Source: Xenorhabdus griffiniae (GTDB taxonomy: Bacteria > Pseudomonadota > Gammaproteobacteria > Enterobacterales > Enterobacteriaceae). From it: a stretch of DNA of 64,000 nucleotides. Under the pieces are notes generated by a model, which searched no databases, had not been told where the DNA came from, and saw only the letters and a list, made by a program, of their open reading frames with translations. This document shows, one piece after another, positions 21,045 to 30,430 of this stretch (positions are counted from its first letter, which is position 1; every line of letters begins with the position of its first letter). The DNA lies in the NCBI RefSeq assembly GCF_037265215.1, contig NZ_CP147737.1, positions 1,768,001-1,832,000 of the forward strand, given 5' to 3'. Both the position numbers and the translations under genes were made by a program.

Positions 21045-22808
21045 TTATTTATTGCTCCAAAATTCACGCTTGGCTTTTTGCAATTTTTCATAAGCAGTTA
21101 ATAATGCTTGATGGGCTGGTAATGCTTTTAATTCTGAATCAACAGACCATAGACCATAGAAGCCGTTTTCTCCGGCAATGGCTGCTGAAGCAGCATCGAC
21201 AGTGTCTTGACCGTACATTTTTACAAACGCCTGATAATATTGCTCTGGTTGGCGATCTTCTTCTTGAGTTAACAGTAACAGCGTTTGCAGGCAGCGGTAA
21301 TAGTTCGCTCGCTCAGTGGTGAAAACGGAAGCGTTGAAATCCTGTGTCCATTCCACCCAAATCAAGGCTTGTTCCAAATCTTTGCCTGCCAGTGCCAGCA
21401 TCGATTTCAATTCACCGATCCGCAGATTGCTCCAACCGTTATCTTTACCCACAGCAATGCCCAATAACTCACGGACACGGGTAAAGTCATCCAAACCTTC
21501 ATCATCTAACTGTTCGAGAAGAGCCAGATAATCTTCTGGCTGCCATTGACTCTCCGGCAATGCCAGAATGGTATCACGCAGATGAGTTCCCATTATGTTA
21601 TTGGCAATGTGCAGATCTTCGACAGGATAAATATCTGACATACCAGGAACCAGAATGCGGCAGGCGTAAACACCAAGGTGCTCATAATCAGCGATATAAA
21701 CTTCAGCATCCAGTTTATTGAAGATCCCCATCAAGGTGGAGAACTCTTCTTCTGTTGTTCCACTGAAATTCCAGTCAGCAAATGCATAGTCCGCATCCTG
21801 CTTGAAGAGATCCCAACTGATTACACCGCTCGAATCAATAAAGTGAGTTTCCAGATTGGTATGTTCAGAAACTTCTTCATTATCAAAGCTTGGTGGCGTG
21901 AAGACATCCAGATCTTTCAGGCTCCGGCCTTGCAACAGTTCTGTGACTGTGCGCTCCAATGCAACACCAAAATCAGGATGGGCACCAAAGGAGGCAAAAC
22001 AGGTGCCATTATTAGGATTGAACAGTACAACGCAAATGACCGGGAACTGTCCACCCAGTGAGGCATCGTAACAATAGAGCGGGAAACCTTCCTCCTGCAA
22101 CTTATTGACTGATTCAACGACGCTTGGGTAGCGATCCATAATATCTTGTGGAATTTCAGGCAGACTGATGCACTCTGCGATAATGCGGTTTTTCACATAG
22201 CGCTCAAATACTTCAGATAATCCCTGCACACGTGCTTCGTTCATGGTATTGCCGGCTGACATGCCGTTTGAAACATACAAATTTCCGACAATATTCATTG
22301 GAATATAAATCGTTTGATTATCTGACTGGCGAGTAAATGGCAGGGCGCAGATCCCCCGCGCTTCATTGCCAGATTGTAAATCCACTAACTGGCTAGCACA
22401 GAGCGCGTTATCTGGATTGTAAAAACGATGCAGACGTTCGTCTAAGATCCCTTCTGGCAGAGAGTCATCTTCTGGCAACGGGAACCATTTTTCATCTGGA
22501 TAATGAACAAAGTCGCCATTGGCAACGGTATTACCCAGATAAAAATCAGCAAAGAAATAGTTTGTCGATAGACGCTCAAAATACTCACCCAAAGCAGAAG
22601 CCAATGCCGCTTTCTTGCTGGCCCCCTTGCCATTGGTAAAGCACAGTGGGCAGTCACGATCGCGAATATGTACTGACCAAACATTCGGAACAGGATTTAG
22701 CCATGAGGCTTCTTCAATATTAAAACCAAGAGACTTCAATTTGTGCTGAAAGCGATTAATGGAGTCCTCTAACGCGGCGTCTTTGCCTGGGATATAGGTT
22801 TGCGTCAT
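21045..22808 (-). CDS. ycaO: YcaO: ribosomal protein S12 methylthiotransferase accessory factor
   Basis: ATP-dependent YcaO-fold protein; in E. coli it assists RimO in beta-methylthiolation of ribosomal protein S12. 587 residues (E. coli 586). N-terminal YcaO domain (about 1-400, with KGASKKAALASALGEYFERL) and a C-terminal tetratricopeptide-like part. No peptide precursor or other RiPP gene is next to it, so a housekeeping role is more likely than natural-product cyclisation. Divergent from ansB. Confidence 0.95.
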   Translation of the reverse strand: MTQTYIPGKDAALEDSINRFQHKLKSLGFNIEEASWLNPVPNVWSVHIRDRDCPLCFTNGKGASKKAALASALGEYFERLSTNYFFADFYLGNTVANGDFVHYPDEKWFPLPEDDSLPEGILDERLHRFYNPDNALCASQLVDLQSGNEARGICALPFTRQSDNQTIYIPMNIVGNLYVSNGMSAGNTMNEARVQGLSEVFERYVKNRIIAECISLPEIPQDIMDRYPSVVESVNKLQEEGFPLYCYDASLGGQFPVICVVLFNPNNGTCFASFGAHPDFGVALERTVTELLQGRSLKDLDVFTPPSFDNEEVSEHTNLETHFIDSSGVISWDLFKQDADYAFADWNFSGTTEEEFSTLMGIFNKLDAEVYIADYEHLGVYACRILVPGMSDIYPVEDLHIANNIMGTHLRDTILALPESQWQPEDYLALLEQLDDEGLDDFTRVRELLGIAVGKDNGWSNLRIGELKSMLALAGKDLEQALIWVEWTQDFNASVFTTERANYYRCLQTLLLLTQEEDRQPEQYYQAFVKMYGQDTVDAASAAIAGENGFYGLWSVDSELKALPAHQALLTAYEKLQKAKREFWSNK

Positions 22809-22955
22809 CGTGATTCACTTCAATTTATGTTAAAGGCGCATATCATACGGCGTTTTTTTTATCCGCTCTATCAATTCCCAAAAATTATTGTTAATTAGAG
22901 TTTATTTATTCTTGGTTTACATAATAAAATGGCTTTTTTTACAAGAGGTTGAATA

Positions 22956-23999
22956 ATGAAAAAGACTAAAATAACAGCAATAGCTGGTTTTCTGGCTTTA
23001 GTTAGCGGTTCTGCTTTCGCTTTGCCAAATGTTACTGTTTTGGCTACAGGGGGCACAATTGCTGGGGGTGGTGAATCTGCAACGCAATCTAGTTATACCG
23101 CGGGTAAAGTAGGTATCGATGCTCTGCTGAATGCTGTACCGGCAATTAAAAATATTGCTGATTTGAAAGGTGAGCAGGTCGTCAGCATCGGTTCTCAGGA
23201 CATGAACGATCAGGTGTGGTTGGCTCTGGCGAAGAAAATCAATGCAGAATGTGACAAAACCGACGGGTTTGTGATCACCCACGGTACTGATACCATGGAA
23301 GAAACTGCTTATTTCCTCGATCTGACCACTCAATGCCAGAAGCCTATTGTGATGGTTGGCGCAATGCGTCCATCTACAGCGCTGGGTGCTGACGGTCCGT
23401 TGAACCTGTACAACGCCGTGGTTGTTGCTGCGGATAAAAACTCGGCAAACCGTGGTGTCCTGCTTGCCATGAATGATTCCGTTATTCATGGCCGTGATAT
23501 CAGTAAACTGAGCACAACGGCAGTTCAGGCATTTCAGGCTGTGAATGCTGGTGCACAGGGCTTCGTTCACAATGGCAAAGTGCGTTACTATTCTGCGGCA
23601 CCAGTAAAAGCGAATAAAGAAGTTTTTGATGTGAGCACACTGGATAAATTGCCAAAAGTTGGCATCGTTTATAACTACTCCAATGCGTCTGACTTGCCAG
23701 CAAAAGCTTTCGTTGAAAATGGCTATCAAGGCATTGTCAGCGCCGGTGTAGGTAACGGTAACATCTATAAGTCCATTTTTGACACATTAGCTAAAGCGGC
23801 CAAAGAAGGTGTTGTTGTTGTTCGTTCCAGCCGTATTCCTTTCGGCTACACTACCCAAAATGCAGAAGTTAACGACAGCAAATATGGCTTTGTGGCTTCA
23901 GAGCGTTTGAACCCGCAGAAAGCGCGCGTTCTTCTGCAATTAGCTCTGACGCAAACTTCTGATGTAGAAAAAATTCAGGAAATGTTTAGTAAGTATTAA
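22956..23999 (+). CDS. ansB: Periplasmic L-asparaginase II
   Basis: Hydrolyses asparagine to aspartate and ammonia in the periplasm. 347 residues. Signal peptide MKKTKITAIAGFLALVSGSAFA, then the two asparaginase signatures: VLATGGTIAGGG with the nucleophilic Thr, and VITHGTDTMEETAYF with the Thr-Asp pair. GAGGTTG upstream of the ATG. In E. coli ansB is elsewhere in the chromosome; here it occupies the place between ycaO and serC. Own promoter and terminator. Confidence 0.96.
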   Translation: MKKTKITAIAGFLALVSGSAFALPNVTVLATGGTIAGGGESATQSSYTAGKVGIDALLNAVPAIKNIADLKGEQVVSIGSQDMNDQVWLALAKKINAECDKTDGFVITHGTDTMEETAYFLDLTTQCQKPIVMVGAMRPSTALGADGPLNLYNAVVVAADKNSANRGVLLAMNDSVIHGRDISKLSTTAVQAFQAVNAGAQGFVHNGKVRYYSAAPVKANKEVFDVSTLDKLPKVGIVYNYSNASDLPAKAFVENGYQGIVSAGVGNGNIYKSIFDTLAKAAKEGVVVVRSSRIPFGYTTQNAEVNDSKYGFVASERLNPQKARVLLQLALTQTSDVEKIQEMFSKY

Positions 24000-24015
24000 T
24001 TCCTGATTGAAATAT

Positions 24016-24042
24016 AAAAAGGCGCATTAAATGCGCCTTTTT
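24016..24042 (+). terminator. Intrinsic terminator of ansB
   Basis: aaaaaggcgcat pairs with atgcgccttttt around a minimal loop, ending in a T run, 16 bases after the stop codon. Confidence 0.92.
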
Positions 24043-24275
24043 ATATTCTTTTTTTATCCGTGATTTTTGGATAAATTATCTGTTAAGTGACTTTTTATTC
24101 TTTGGCTTTATATCGAAATTAATTTATTTTTAACTTTACGGGGTTTTGTAAGGTAATTATTTTCAGATGTATACTTTTTCCCCATTATTAACATCCTAAT
24201 CGCCTTTCTTACCTTTGGTATTAAATAAAATTGATATTATCCAGGTTACCTTTCCTGACTTTTCGCTATTTTGAT

Positions 24276-24381
24276 TATATGCATTAAACTTCAAGTTGCA
24301 ATTTACAACACTATATGAAACGTGATTTTACCCCGCGGAACGGGGGAGAAATCACACGTATCTTGAAGTTAGATTGGTATA
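24276..24381 (-). repeat. ~105-bp palindromic element, copy 5 (reverse orientation)
   Basis: TATATGCATTAAACTTCAAG at left and CTTGAAGTTAGATTGGTATA at right, with gttgcaatttacaac and the arm gattttaccccgc/cgggggagaaatc. It lies in the 531-base gap between ansB and serC, together with the ansB terminator; the rest of the gap is AT-rich with nothing else recognised. Confidence 0.92.
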
Positions 24382-24530
24382 TAATTCATTGCGTTATTTA
24401 TAATAAGAAGGTCTATCAGAAAGTGATACTGTCGTTTGTAACAAATGTTTAATAATTATTGCAGTGGCAGGGCGAGAATGATAAAACCAATGCGTCCGAT
24501 TTTATTGTATCCATTGATAGGGTGAAGTTA

Positions 24531-25619
24531 ATGAGTCAGGTATATAATTTCAGCGCTGGCCCAGCTATGTTGCCAGCGGAAGTGTTACGACGTGCAGAGC
24601 AGGAACTTTGCAACTGGCACGGCTTGGGGACATCTGTGATGGAAATTAGTCACCGCAGCAAAGAATTTGTGGCTGTTGCGGCAGAAGCAGAAAAAGACCT
24701 CCGAGATTTATTAGCCATACCTGAGAATTACAAGGTGCTGTTTTGTCACGGCGGTGCTCGTGGGCAATTTTCGGCGTTACCACTGAACTTACTGGGTGAT
24801 AAATCGACAGCAGATTATATCGTCAGTGGTTACTGGTCTGAATGTGCAGCGAAAGAAGCAGAAAAATATTGCACGCCAAACATCATTGATATCAGAACAG
24901 AAACAAACGACGTCAAAAGCGTGAAGCCGATGAGTGAATGGGCTTTGAGCAGTGATGCTGCCTATGTCCATTATTGTCCTAATGAAACGATTGAAGGCGT
25001 TGCCATTTTTGAAGAGCCTGATTTCGGCGATGATAAAATTGTCATTGCCGATTACTCTTCAACCATTCTCTCTGCACCCATTGATGTTAGCCGTTATGGT
25101 GTTATTTATGCTGGGGCACAAAAAAATATCGGGCCAGCAGGGATTACCGTCGTCATTATCCGTGAAGATCTGCTGGGTAAAGCACACCCACATACACCAT
25201 CTATTTGGGATTATACTGTGCAGGTTCAATACGACTCTATGTATAACACGCCACCGACATTTGCATGGTATCTGTCTGGCATGGTATTCAAGTGGTTGAA
25301 AGAGCAGGGAGGGTTACAAGAGATCAGTAAACGTAATCATGCTAAAGCCAAACACCTTTATCATGCCGTTGATAACAGTAAGTTGTATATCAACCGTGTC
25401 GCTCCTCAAAACCGTTCTATCATGAATGTTCCTTTCCAACTGGCTAACCCCGCATTAGATGGTCAGTTTTTGGAAGAAGCCTATGCACACGGGCTACATG
25501 CATTGAAAGGGCACAAAGTTGCGGGTGGCGCTCGTGCTTCGATTTATAATGCTATGCCTTATGAAGGCGTAAACGCATTGGTTGAATTTATGGCTGATTT
25601 TGAACGCCGCAACGCATAA
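24531..25619 (+). CDS. serC: Phosphoserine aminotransferase
   Basis: PLP enzyme for serine and pyridoxal phosphate synthesis. From the ATG at 24531 ([14 protein letters not shown]) it has 362 residues, exactly the E. coli length; the frame extends upstream to 24459 but those 24 residues are not family-like, and GGTGAAG precedes 24531. PLP lysine in [26 protein letters not shown] binds phosphate. Co-directional with aroA, 90 bases away, forming the serC-aroA pair seen across enterobacteria. Confidence 0.97.
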   Translation: MSQVYNFSAGPAMLPAEVLRRAEQELCNWHGLGTSVMEISHRSKEFVAVAAEAEKDLRDLLAIPENYKVLFCHGGARGQFSALPLNLLGDKSTADYIVSGYWSECAAKEAEKYCTPNIIDIRTETNDVKSVKPMSEWALSSDAAYVHYCPNETIEGVAIFEEPDFGDDKIVIADYSSTILSAPIDVSRYGVIYAGAQKNIGPAGITVVIIREDLLGKAHPHTPSIWDYTVQVQYDSMYNTPPTFAWYLSGMVFKWLKEQGGLQEISKRNHAKAKHLYHAVDNSKLYINRVAPQNRSIMNVPFQLANPALDGQFLEEAYAHGLHALKGHKVAGGARASIYNAMPYEGVNALVEFMADFERRNA

Positions 25620-25628
25620 TTTTTACCG

Positions 25629-25651
25629 TCGGGAGGGATAACGCCTCCCGA
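25629..25651. other. Hairpin between serC and aroA
   Basis: tcgggagg pairs with cctcccga around a 7-base loop, nine bases after the serC stop. No T run, so more likely an intercistronic stabiliser or attenuator than a full terminator. Confidence 0.55.
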
Positions 25652-25709
25652 TCTCAAAATCCTCGATCTATCCTAAAAACTAAAATCATATCTGGAGATT
25701 CCTCTCTTT

Positions 25710-27017
25710 ATGCAATCCCTGACGTTACAACCTATTTCCCATATTAATGGGACAATTAATTTGCCTGGTTCTAAGAGCGTTTCTAACCGCGCTTTGTTAC
25801 TCGCTGCACTTGCTAAGGGAACAACCCGATTAACCAATTTATTGGACAGCGATGATATCCGGTACATGCTTAACGCTCTGGCTGCATTGGGTATTTCCTA
25901 TCGTCTCTCTGACAATCGGACTGTCTGTGAAGTAGATGGTATTGGAGGCCGTATCACGGGCAAAAGTGATATTGAACTGTTTTTGGGCAATGCCGGTACA
26001 GCAATGCGCCCATTGGCCGCGGCTCTATGTTTAGGGGACAGCAGTTTAGGAGACAGCGGCATAAATGTAGTGTTGACCGGCGAACCGCGGATGAAAGAAC
26101 GTCCAATTGGTCATTTGGTCGATGCATTGCGTCAAGGTGGGGCAGAAATTGATTATCTTGAACAGGAAAATTACCCGCCTTTGCATATCAAAGGGGGATT
26201 TCTAGGCGGAAAAGTCACCGTTGATGGCACTGTTTCCAGCCAGTTTCTGACCGCTTTGTTGATGGCAGCACCATTGGCAAAAAATGATACGGAAATCCAC
26301 ATACAGGGTGATTTGGTCTCTAAACCTTATATTGATATTACATTGGCACTGATGAAAAGTTTTGGTGTAACAGTAGACAATGAACAATATCAGGTTTTTC
26401 ACATTAAAGGTCAGCAACAATACTTGTCTCCGGGGCAGTATCTGGTAGAAGGCGATGCTTCATCGGCATCTTATTTTCTGGCAGCAGCGGCAATTAAAGG
26501 CGGAACCGTTCGTGTCACGGGCATTGGCAGAAATAGCCTGCAAGGGGATACCCAATTTGCCAATGTATTGGAACAGATGGGAGCAACGATTCGGTGGGGG
26601 GACGATTTTGTTGAATGCGAGCGTGGTACATTGACGGGCATTGATATGGATATGAATGCTATTCCTGACGCAGCAATGACAATTGCGACAACGGCGTTAT
26701 TTGCACAGGGAGAAACCGTTATCCGCAATATCTACAATTGGCGGGTAAAAGAAACCGATCGACTAAATGCGATGGCAACCGAATTGAGAAAAATAGGCGC
26801 CGAAGTGGAAGAGGGACATGATTATATTCGAATTTCTCCGCCAGAAAAGCTCAATCATGCTGAAATTGCGACCTATAATGATCACCGCATTGCGATGTGT
26901 TTCTCGTTGGTAGCCCTGTCGGATACTCCAGTTACTATCCTTGATCCAGGCTGTACAGCAAAGACATTCCCAGACTATTTCAATCAGCTCGAAAAGCTCA
27001 GCCAATACGTAAAGTAG
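25710..27017 (+). CDS. aroA: 3-phosphoshikimate 1-carboxyvinyltransferase (EPSP synthase)
   Basis: Sixth step of the shikimate pathway. 435 residues (E. coli 427). Signature 1 [15 protein letters not shown] and signature 2 [19 protein letters not shown] are intact, as are [12 protein letters not shown] at the N-terminus and [17 protein letters not shown]. After AALCLG there is an extra stretch, [10 protein letters not shown], built by a near-exact 15-base tandem duplication around 26030-26060; the family usually goes directly from LCLG to the VLTGEP segment there. The frame is otherwise clean. Confidence 0.97.
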   Translation: MQSLTLQPISHINGTINLPGSKSVSNRALLLAALAKGTTRLTNLLDSDDIRYMLNALAALGISYRLSDNRTVCEVDGIGGRITGKSDIELFLGNAGTAMRPLAAALCLGDSSLGDSGINVVLTGEPRMKERPIGHLVDALRQGGAEIDYLEQENYPPLHIKGGFLGGKVTVDGTVSSQFLTALLMAAPLAKNDTEIHIQGDLVSKPYIDITLALMKSFGVTVDNEQYQVFHIKGQQQYLSPGQYLVEGDASSASYFLAAAAIKGGTVRVTGIGRNSLQGDTQFANVLEQMGATIRWGDDFVECERGTLTGIDMDMNAIPDAAMTIATTALFAQGETVIRNIYNWRVKETDRLNAMATELRKIGAEVEEGHDYIRISPPEKLNHAEIATYNDHRIAMCFSLVALSDTPVTILDPGCTAKTFPDYFNQLEKLSQYVK

Positions 27018-27190
27018 AGAGAGACGCAAAAGTCGGTAGGGATAGAAATAAAAATGGGCTTTGCCTGTTTCTCTCATCTGCTGAGCGCGTATAATAGGAC
27101 CGGTTTTTATTGCTTGCTAATTAAGCAATTTTTTGCATTCGGTAAATGACCTGTCTGTTATACGAATGTTATGCGAAAAGGAGGATAATG

Positions 27191-27877
27191 ATGGCGGCGA
27201 TAGCCCCAGTAATAACCGTTGATGGGCCAAGTGGTGCTGGCAAGGGAACACTATGTCAGGCATTGGCTGAAGCGTTAGATTGGCAGTTGCTTGATTCAGG
27301 CGCCATTTATCGTGTATTGGCACTGGCTGCCATCCATCATCAGGTGGGTATCCAGTCTGAAGACGCACTGGTTCCTCTGGCTGCAAATCTGGATGTTCGT
27401 TTTTTGCCTGCAAATGGCAAACTCCGCGTCATTCTGGAAGGCGAAGATGTCAGCAATGAAATTCGTACCGAAACTGTTGGAAATACGGCTTCGCAAGCGG
27501 CAACATTCCCACGTGTCCGTGAAGCACTTTTACGTCGGCAGCGGGCTTTCCGCATTGCGCCTGGGCTGATAGCTGATGGCCGTGATATGGGAACAGTTGT
27601 CTTTCCTGACGCGCCAGTGAAAATATTTCTTGATGCAAGTGCGGAAGAACGCGCCCGCAGACGTATGTTGCAGTTGCAGGAGAGAGGTTTTAGTGTTAAC
27701 TTTGAAAATCTTTTGTCCGAGATACAAGAACGGGACTTCCGCGATCGCAATCGGGCTGTTGCGCCCTTAGTGCCTGCACAAGATGCATTGATCCTGGATT
27801 CGACCAGTATGTCTATCGAAGAAGTGATTGATAAAGCACTGGTTTATGTGAAAAACGCGCTGGAAATACCCGCATAA
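27191..27877 (+). CDS. cmk: Cytidylate kinase
   Basis: Phosphorylates CMP and dCMP. 228 residues from the second of two adjacent ATGs ([20 protein letters not shown]), which best fits the E. coli start and sits six bases from AAGGAGG; the ATG at 27188 is the alternative. P-loop GPSGAGKGT, substrate residues in [26 protein letters not shown] hexamer at 27090-27095 may be its minus-10 box, although no good minus-35 is visible. It precedes rpsA, as in E. coli. Confidence 0.96.
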   Translation: MAAIAPVITVDGPSGAGKGTLCQALAEALDWQLLDSGAIYRVLALAAIHHQVGIQSEDALVPLAANLDVRFLPANGKLRVILEGEDVSNEIRTETVGNTASQAATFPRVREALLRRQRAFRIAPGLIADGRDMGTVVFPDAPVKIFLDASAEERARRRMLQLQERGFSVNFENLLSEIQERDFRDRNRAVAPLVPAQDALILDSTSMSIEEVIDKALVYVKNALEIPA

Positions 27878-28070
27878 TCGTTAATTTTCGCAAATAGACT
27901 ATTGCAGTCGCGTATCAAGAAGATGTATATAGAATTCTAGTGTATTGGTAGTGAAATATTCTGGTACACTAAAACACCTTGTAACAGGGAAAAGTTGCGA
28001 GGTATGTAAAACAACCCCATTCGGCTGGAAGCTTAATGGACGTTAATTAAAAATCTTGAAGATCATAAAC

Positions 28071-29744
28071 ATGACAGAATCCTTTGCTCAACTCTTTGAA
28101 GAATCCCTACAGGCTATCGAAACTCGTCCAGGCGCCATCGTTCGTGGTGTCGTGGTTGCTATCGATAAAGACGTTGTATTGGTTGACGCAGGCCTGAAAT
28201 CAGAATCTGCAATTCCTGTAGAACAATTCAAAAATGCTCAAGGTGAGCTGGAAATCCAGGTTGGCGATGAAATCGACGTAGCTTTGGATGCGGTAGAAGA
28301 TGGTTTCGGTGAAACTGTCTTGTCTCGTGAGAAAGCGAAACGTCACGAAGCATGGCTGATGCTGGAAAAAGCATACGAAGAAGCTGAAACTGTCACTGGT
28401 ATTATCAATGGCAAAGTAAAAGGTGGCTTCACTGTAGAACTGAACGGCATCCGTGCGTTCCTGCCAGGTTCACTGGTTGACGTTCGTCCAGTTCGTGACA
28501 CTGCTCACCTTGAAGGCAAAGAGCTTGAGTTCAAAGTCATCAAGCTGGATCAGAAACGCAACAACGTAGTTGTTTCTCGTCGTGCAGTTATCGAATCTGA
28601 AAACAGCGCAGAACGTGATCAGCTGCTGGAAAACCTGCAAGAAGGCATGGAAGTCAAAGGTATCGTTAAGAACCTGACTGACTACGGTGCATTCGTTGAT
28701 CTGGGCGGCGTTGATGGCTTGCTGCACATTACTGATATGGCTTGGAAACGTGTTAAACACCCAAGCGAAATTGTCAATGTGGGCGATGAAATCACAGTTA
28801 AGGTACTGAAATTCGACCGTGAGCGTACTCGCGTATCTCTGGGTCTGAAACAACTGGGTGAAGATCCATGGGTAGCAATCGCTAAACGTTATCCAGAAAG
28901 TACTAAACTGACTGGTCGCGTAACTAACCTGACTGATTACGGCTGCTTCGTTGAAATCGAAGAAGGTGTTGAAGGTCTGGTACACGTTTCAGAAATGGAT
29001 TGGACCAACAAGAACATCCACCCATCCAAAGTTGTTAACGTTGGTGACGTTGTGGAAGTTATGGTTCTGGATATCGATGAAGAACGTCGTCGTATCTCCC
29101 TGGGCCTGAAACAGTGCAAAGCTAACCCTTGGCAGCAATTTGCTGAGACTCACAACAAGAACGATCGCGTTGAAGGTAAAATCAAGTCTATCACTGACTT
29201 CGGTATCTTCATTGGTCTGGAAGGCGGCATCGACGGCCTGGTTCACCTGTCTGACATCTCCTGGAACGTTGCAGGTGAAGAAGCAGTTCGTGAATACAAA
29301 AAAGGCGACGAAATCGCTGCTGTAGTTCTGCAAGTAGATGCAGAGCGTGAGCGTATCTCTCTGGGCATCAAGCAACTGGCAGAAGATCCATTCAACAATT
29401 ACCTGTCTGTAAACAAGAAAGGTGTCATTGTTACTGGTAAAGTCACTGCAGTTGACGCAAAAGGTGCTACAGTTGAATTAGCTGACGGTGTTGAAGGTTA
29501 CCTGCGTGCATCAGAAGCTTCTCGTGACCGCGTTGAAGATGCAACTCAAGTTCTGAACGTTGGCGATGAAGTTGAAGCTAAATATGTTGGCGTTGATCGC
29601 AAAAACCGCGTAATCAACCTGTCTGTTCGTGCAAAAGACGAAGCTGATGAAAAAGACGCTATCGCTTCTGTGAACAAACAAGAAGACACAAACTTTGCTA
29701 ACAACGCAATGGCTGAAGCTTTCAAAGCAGCTAAAGGCGAATAA
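28071..29744 (+). CDS. rpsA: 30S ribosomal protein S1
   Basis: Binds mRNA leaders and unwinds them on the 30S subunit. From ATG 28071 ([13 protein letters not shown]) it has 557 residues, exactly the E. coli length; a TTG at 28056 would add five non-conserved residues. Six S1/OB domains are visible, for example [20 protein letters not shown] (third) and [17 protein letters not shown] (fourth). Codon usage is clearly biased to preferred codons, unlike neighbours. The 190-base leader contains weak stem-loops (tagtgta/tacacta at 27938-27971), compatible with the S1 autoregulation known in E. coli. Confidence 0.98.
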   Translation: MTESFAQLFEESLQAIETRPGAIVRGVVVAIDKDVVLVDAGLKSESAIPVEQFKNAQGELEIQVGDEIDVALDAVEDGFGETVLSREKAKRHEAWLMLEKAYEEAETVTGIINGKVKGGFTVELNGIRAFLPGSLVDVRPVRDTAHLEGKELEFKVIKLDQKRNNVVVSRRAVIESENSAERDQLLENLQEGMEVKGIVKNLTDYGAFVDLGGVDGLLHITDMAWKRVKHPSEIVNVGDEITVKVLKFDRERTRVSLGLKQLGEDPWVAIAKRYPESTKLTGRVTNLTDYGCFVEIEEGVEGLVHVSEMDWTNKNIHPSKVVNVGDVVEVMVLDIDEERRRISLGLKQCKANPWQQFAETHNKNDRVEGKIKSITDFGIFIGLEGGIDGLVHLSDISWNVAGEEAVREYKKGDEIAAVVLQVDAERERISLGIKQLAEDPFNNYLSVNKKGVIVTGKVTAVDAKGATVELADGVEGYLRASEASRDRVEDATQVLNVGDEVEAKYVGVDRKNRVINLSVRAKDEADEKDAIASVNKQEDTNFANNAMAEAFKAAKGE

Positions 29745-29760
29745 TCTAAGTCAATAACGG

Positions 29761-29794
29761 CGGGTAATGTTCTCTATAATGAGAATGTTACCCG
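29761..29794 (+). other. 14-bp stem-loop with wobble pairs between rpsA and ihfB
   Basis: cgggtaatgttctc (29761-29774) opposes gagaatgttacccg (29781-29794) with loop tataat. As RNA transcribed rightward, all 14 positions pair when two G-U pairs are allowed. No T run follows. It could act as an attenuator or processing site, while the loop reads as a minus-10 box; either reading is inference. Confidence 0.6.
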
Positions 29795-29818
29795 AATACG
29801 GTAGTTTAGGGAGGTACC

Positions 29819-30109
29819 ATGACCAAGTCTGAATTAATCGAAAGACTTGCAGAGCAGCAATCTCACATGCCGGCCAAAGCCGTTGAAGATGCAGTGAAAG
29901 AAATGCTTGATCATATGGCAGAAACACTAGCCGCAGGTGAACGTATTGAAGTTCGCGGATTCGGCAGCTTTTCTCTTCACTACCGGGCTCCGCGTGTGGG
30001 TCGTAACCCTAAAACGGGTGAAAAAGTGGAATTGGACGGTAAATATGTTCCCCACTTTAAACCCGGTAAAGAGTTACGTGACCGCGTGAATATCTATAGC
30101 GATAGCTAA
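29819..30109 (+). CDS. ihfB: Integration host factor subunit beta
   Basis: Half of the IHF heterodimer that bends DNA. 96 residues (E. coli 94); the difference is the C-terminal tail [11 protein letters not shown]-binding arm [20 protein letters not shown] with the conserved proline near 64. GGGAGG lies five bases before the ATG. Follows rpsA, as in E. coli. Confidence 0.97.
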   Translation: MTKSELIERLAEQQSHMPAKAVEDAVKEMLDHMAETLAAGERIEVRGFGSFSLHYRAPRVGRNPKTGEKVELDGKYVPHFKPGKELRDRVNIYSDS

Positions 30110-30133
30110 GATATCAGTTATTACTTAATTAAA

Positions 30134-30162
30134 CTAACGGCACCTTACGGTGCCGTTTTTTG
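30134..30162 (+). terminator. Intrinsic terminator of ihfB
   Basis: aacggcacc and ggtgccgtt pair around ttac (30136-30157), followed by a T run. Confidence 0.93.
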
Positions 30163-30251
30163 TATATACTAATCGCCTTTCAAGATGCGTCTTATATCTC
30201 CCAGCGTAGCGGGGATAAACAATATGCATCTTGAAGTGAGATAGGTATATA
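30163..30251 (+). repeat. Short palindromic element, subfamily 2, copy 1
   Basis: An 89-bp imperfect palindrome: left end TATATACTAATCGCCTTTCA, right end CTTGAAGTGAGATAGGTATA. It shares the terminal TATA and the CTTCAAGATGCG block with the 105-bp family but has a different interior (cgtcttatatctccc, then aacaatatgcatc). It follows the ihfB terminator directly. The remaining 180 bases before comEC hold nothing I recognise. Confidence 0.8.
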
Positions 30252-30430
30252 TCTAATTTAATGTATCTCTGGTTTTTGTGAGAATAGACGTATTTTTTTG
30301 AGATCGTTTCTTTTGTTTAAAAGTTAATTTGCGAAGCGATTCCACGAAAACATTTCTCTAACTGGCAGTAAGATTTACTATGTCATAAGCTCTCTTGCGT
30401 GAATGGAATGTCAGCACAGAGGCATAATGG

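Noticed and set aside
21045..22808. ycaO as the core of a RiPP (azole peptide) cluster
   Set aside because: Full-length match to the housekeeping YcaO beside focA-pflB; no precursor peptide, dehydrogenase or transporter gene nearby.
24459..24530. N-terminal extension of serC
   Set aside because: The 24 extra residues are not family-like; the ATG at 24531 has a ribosome site and gives the exact family length.
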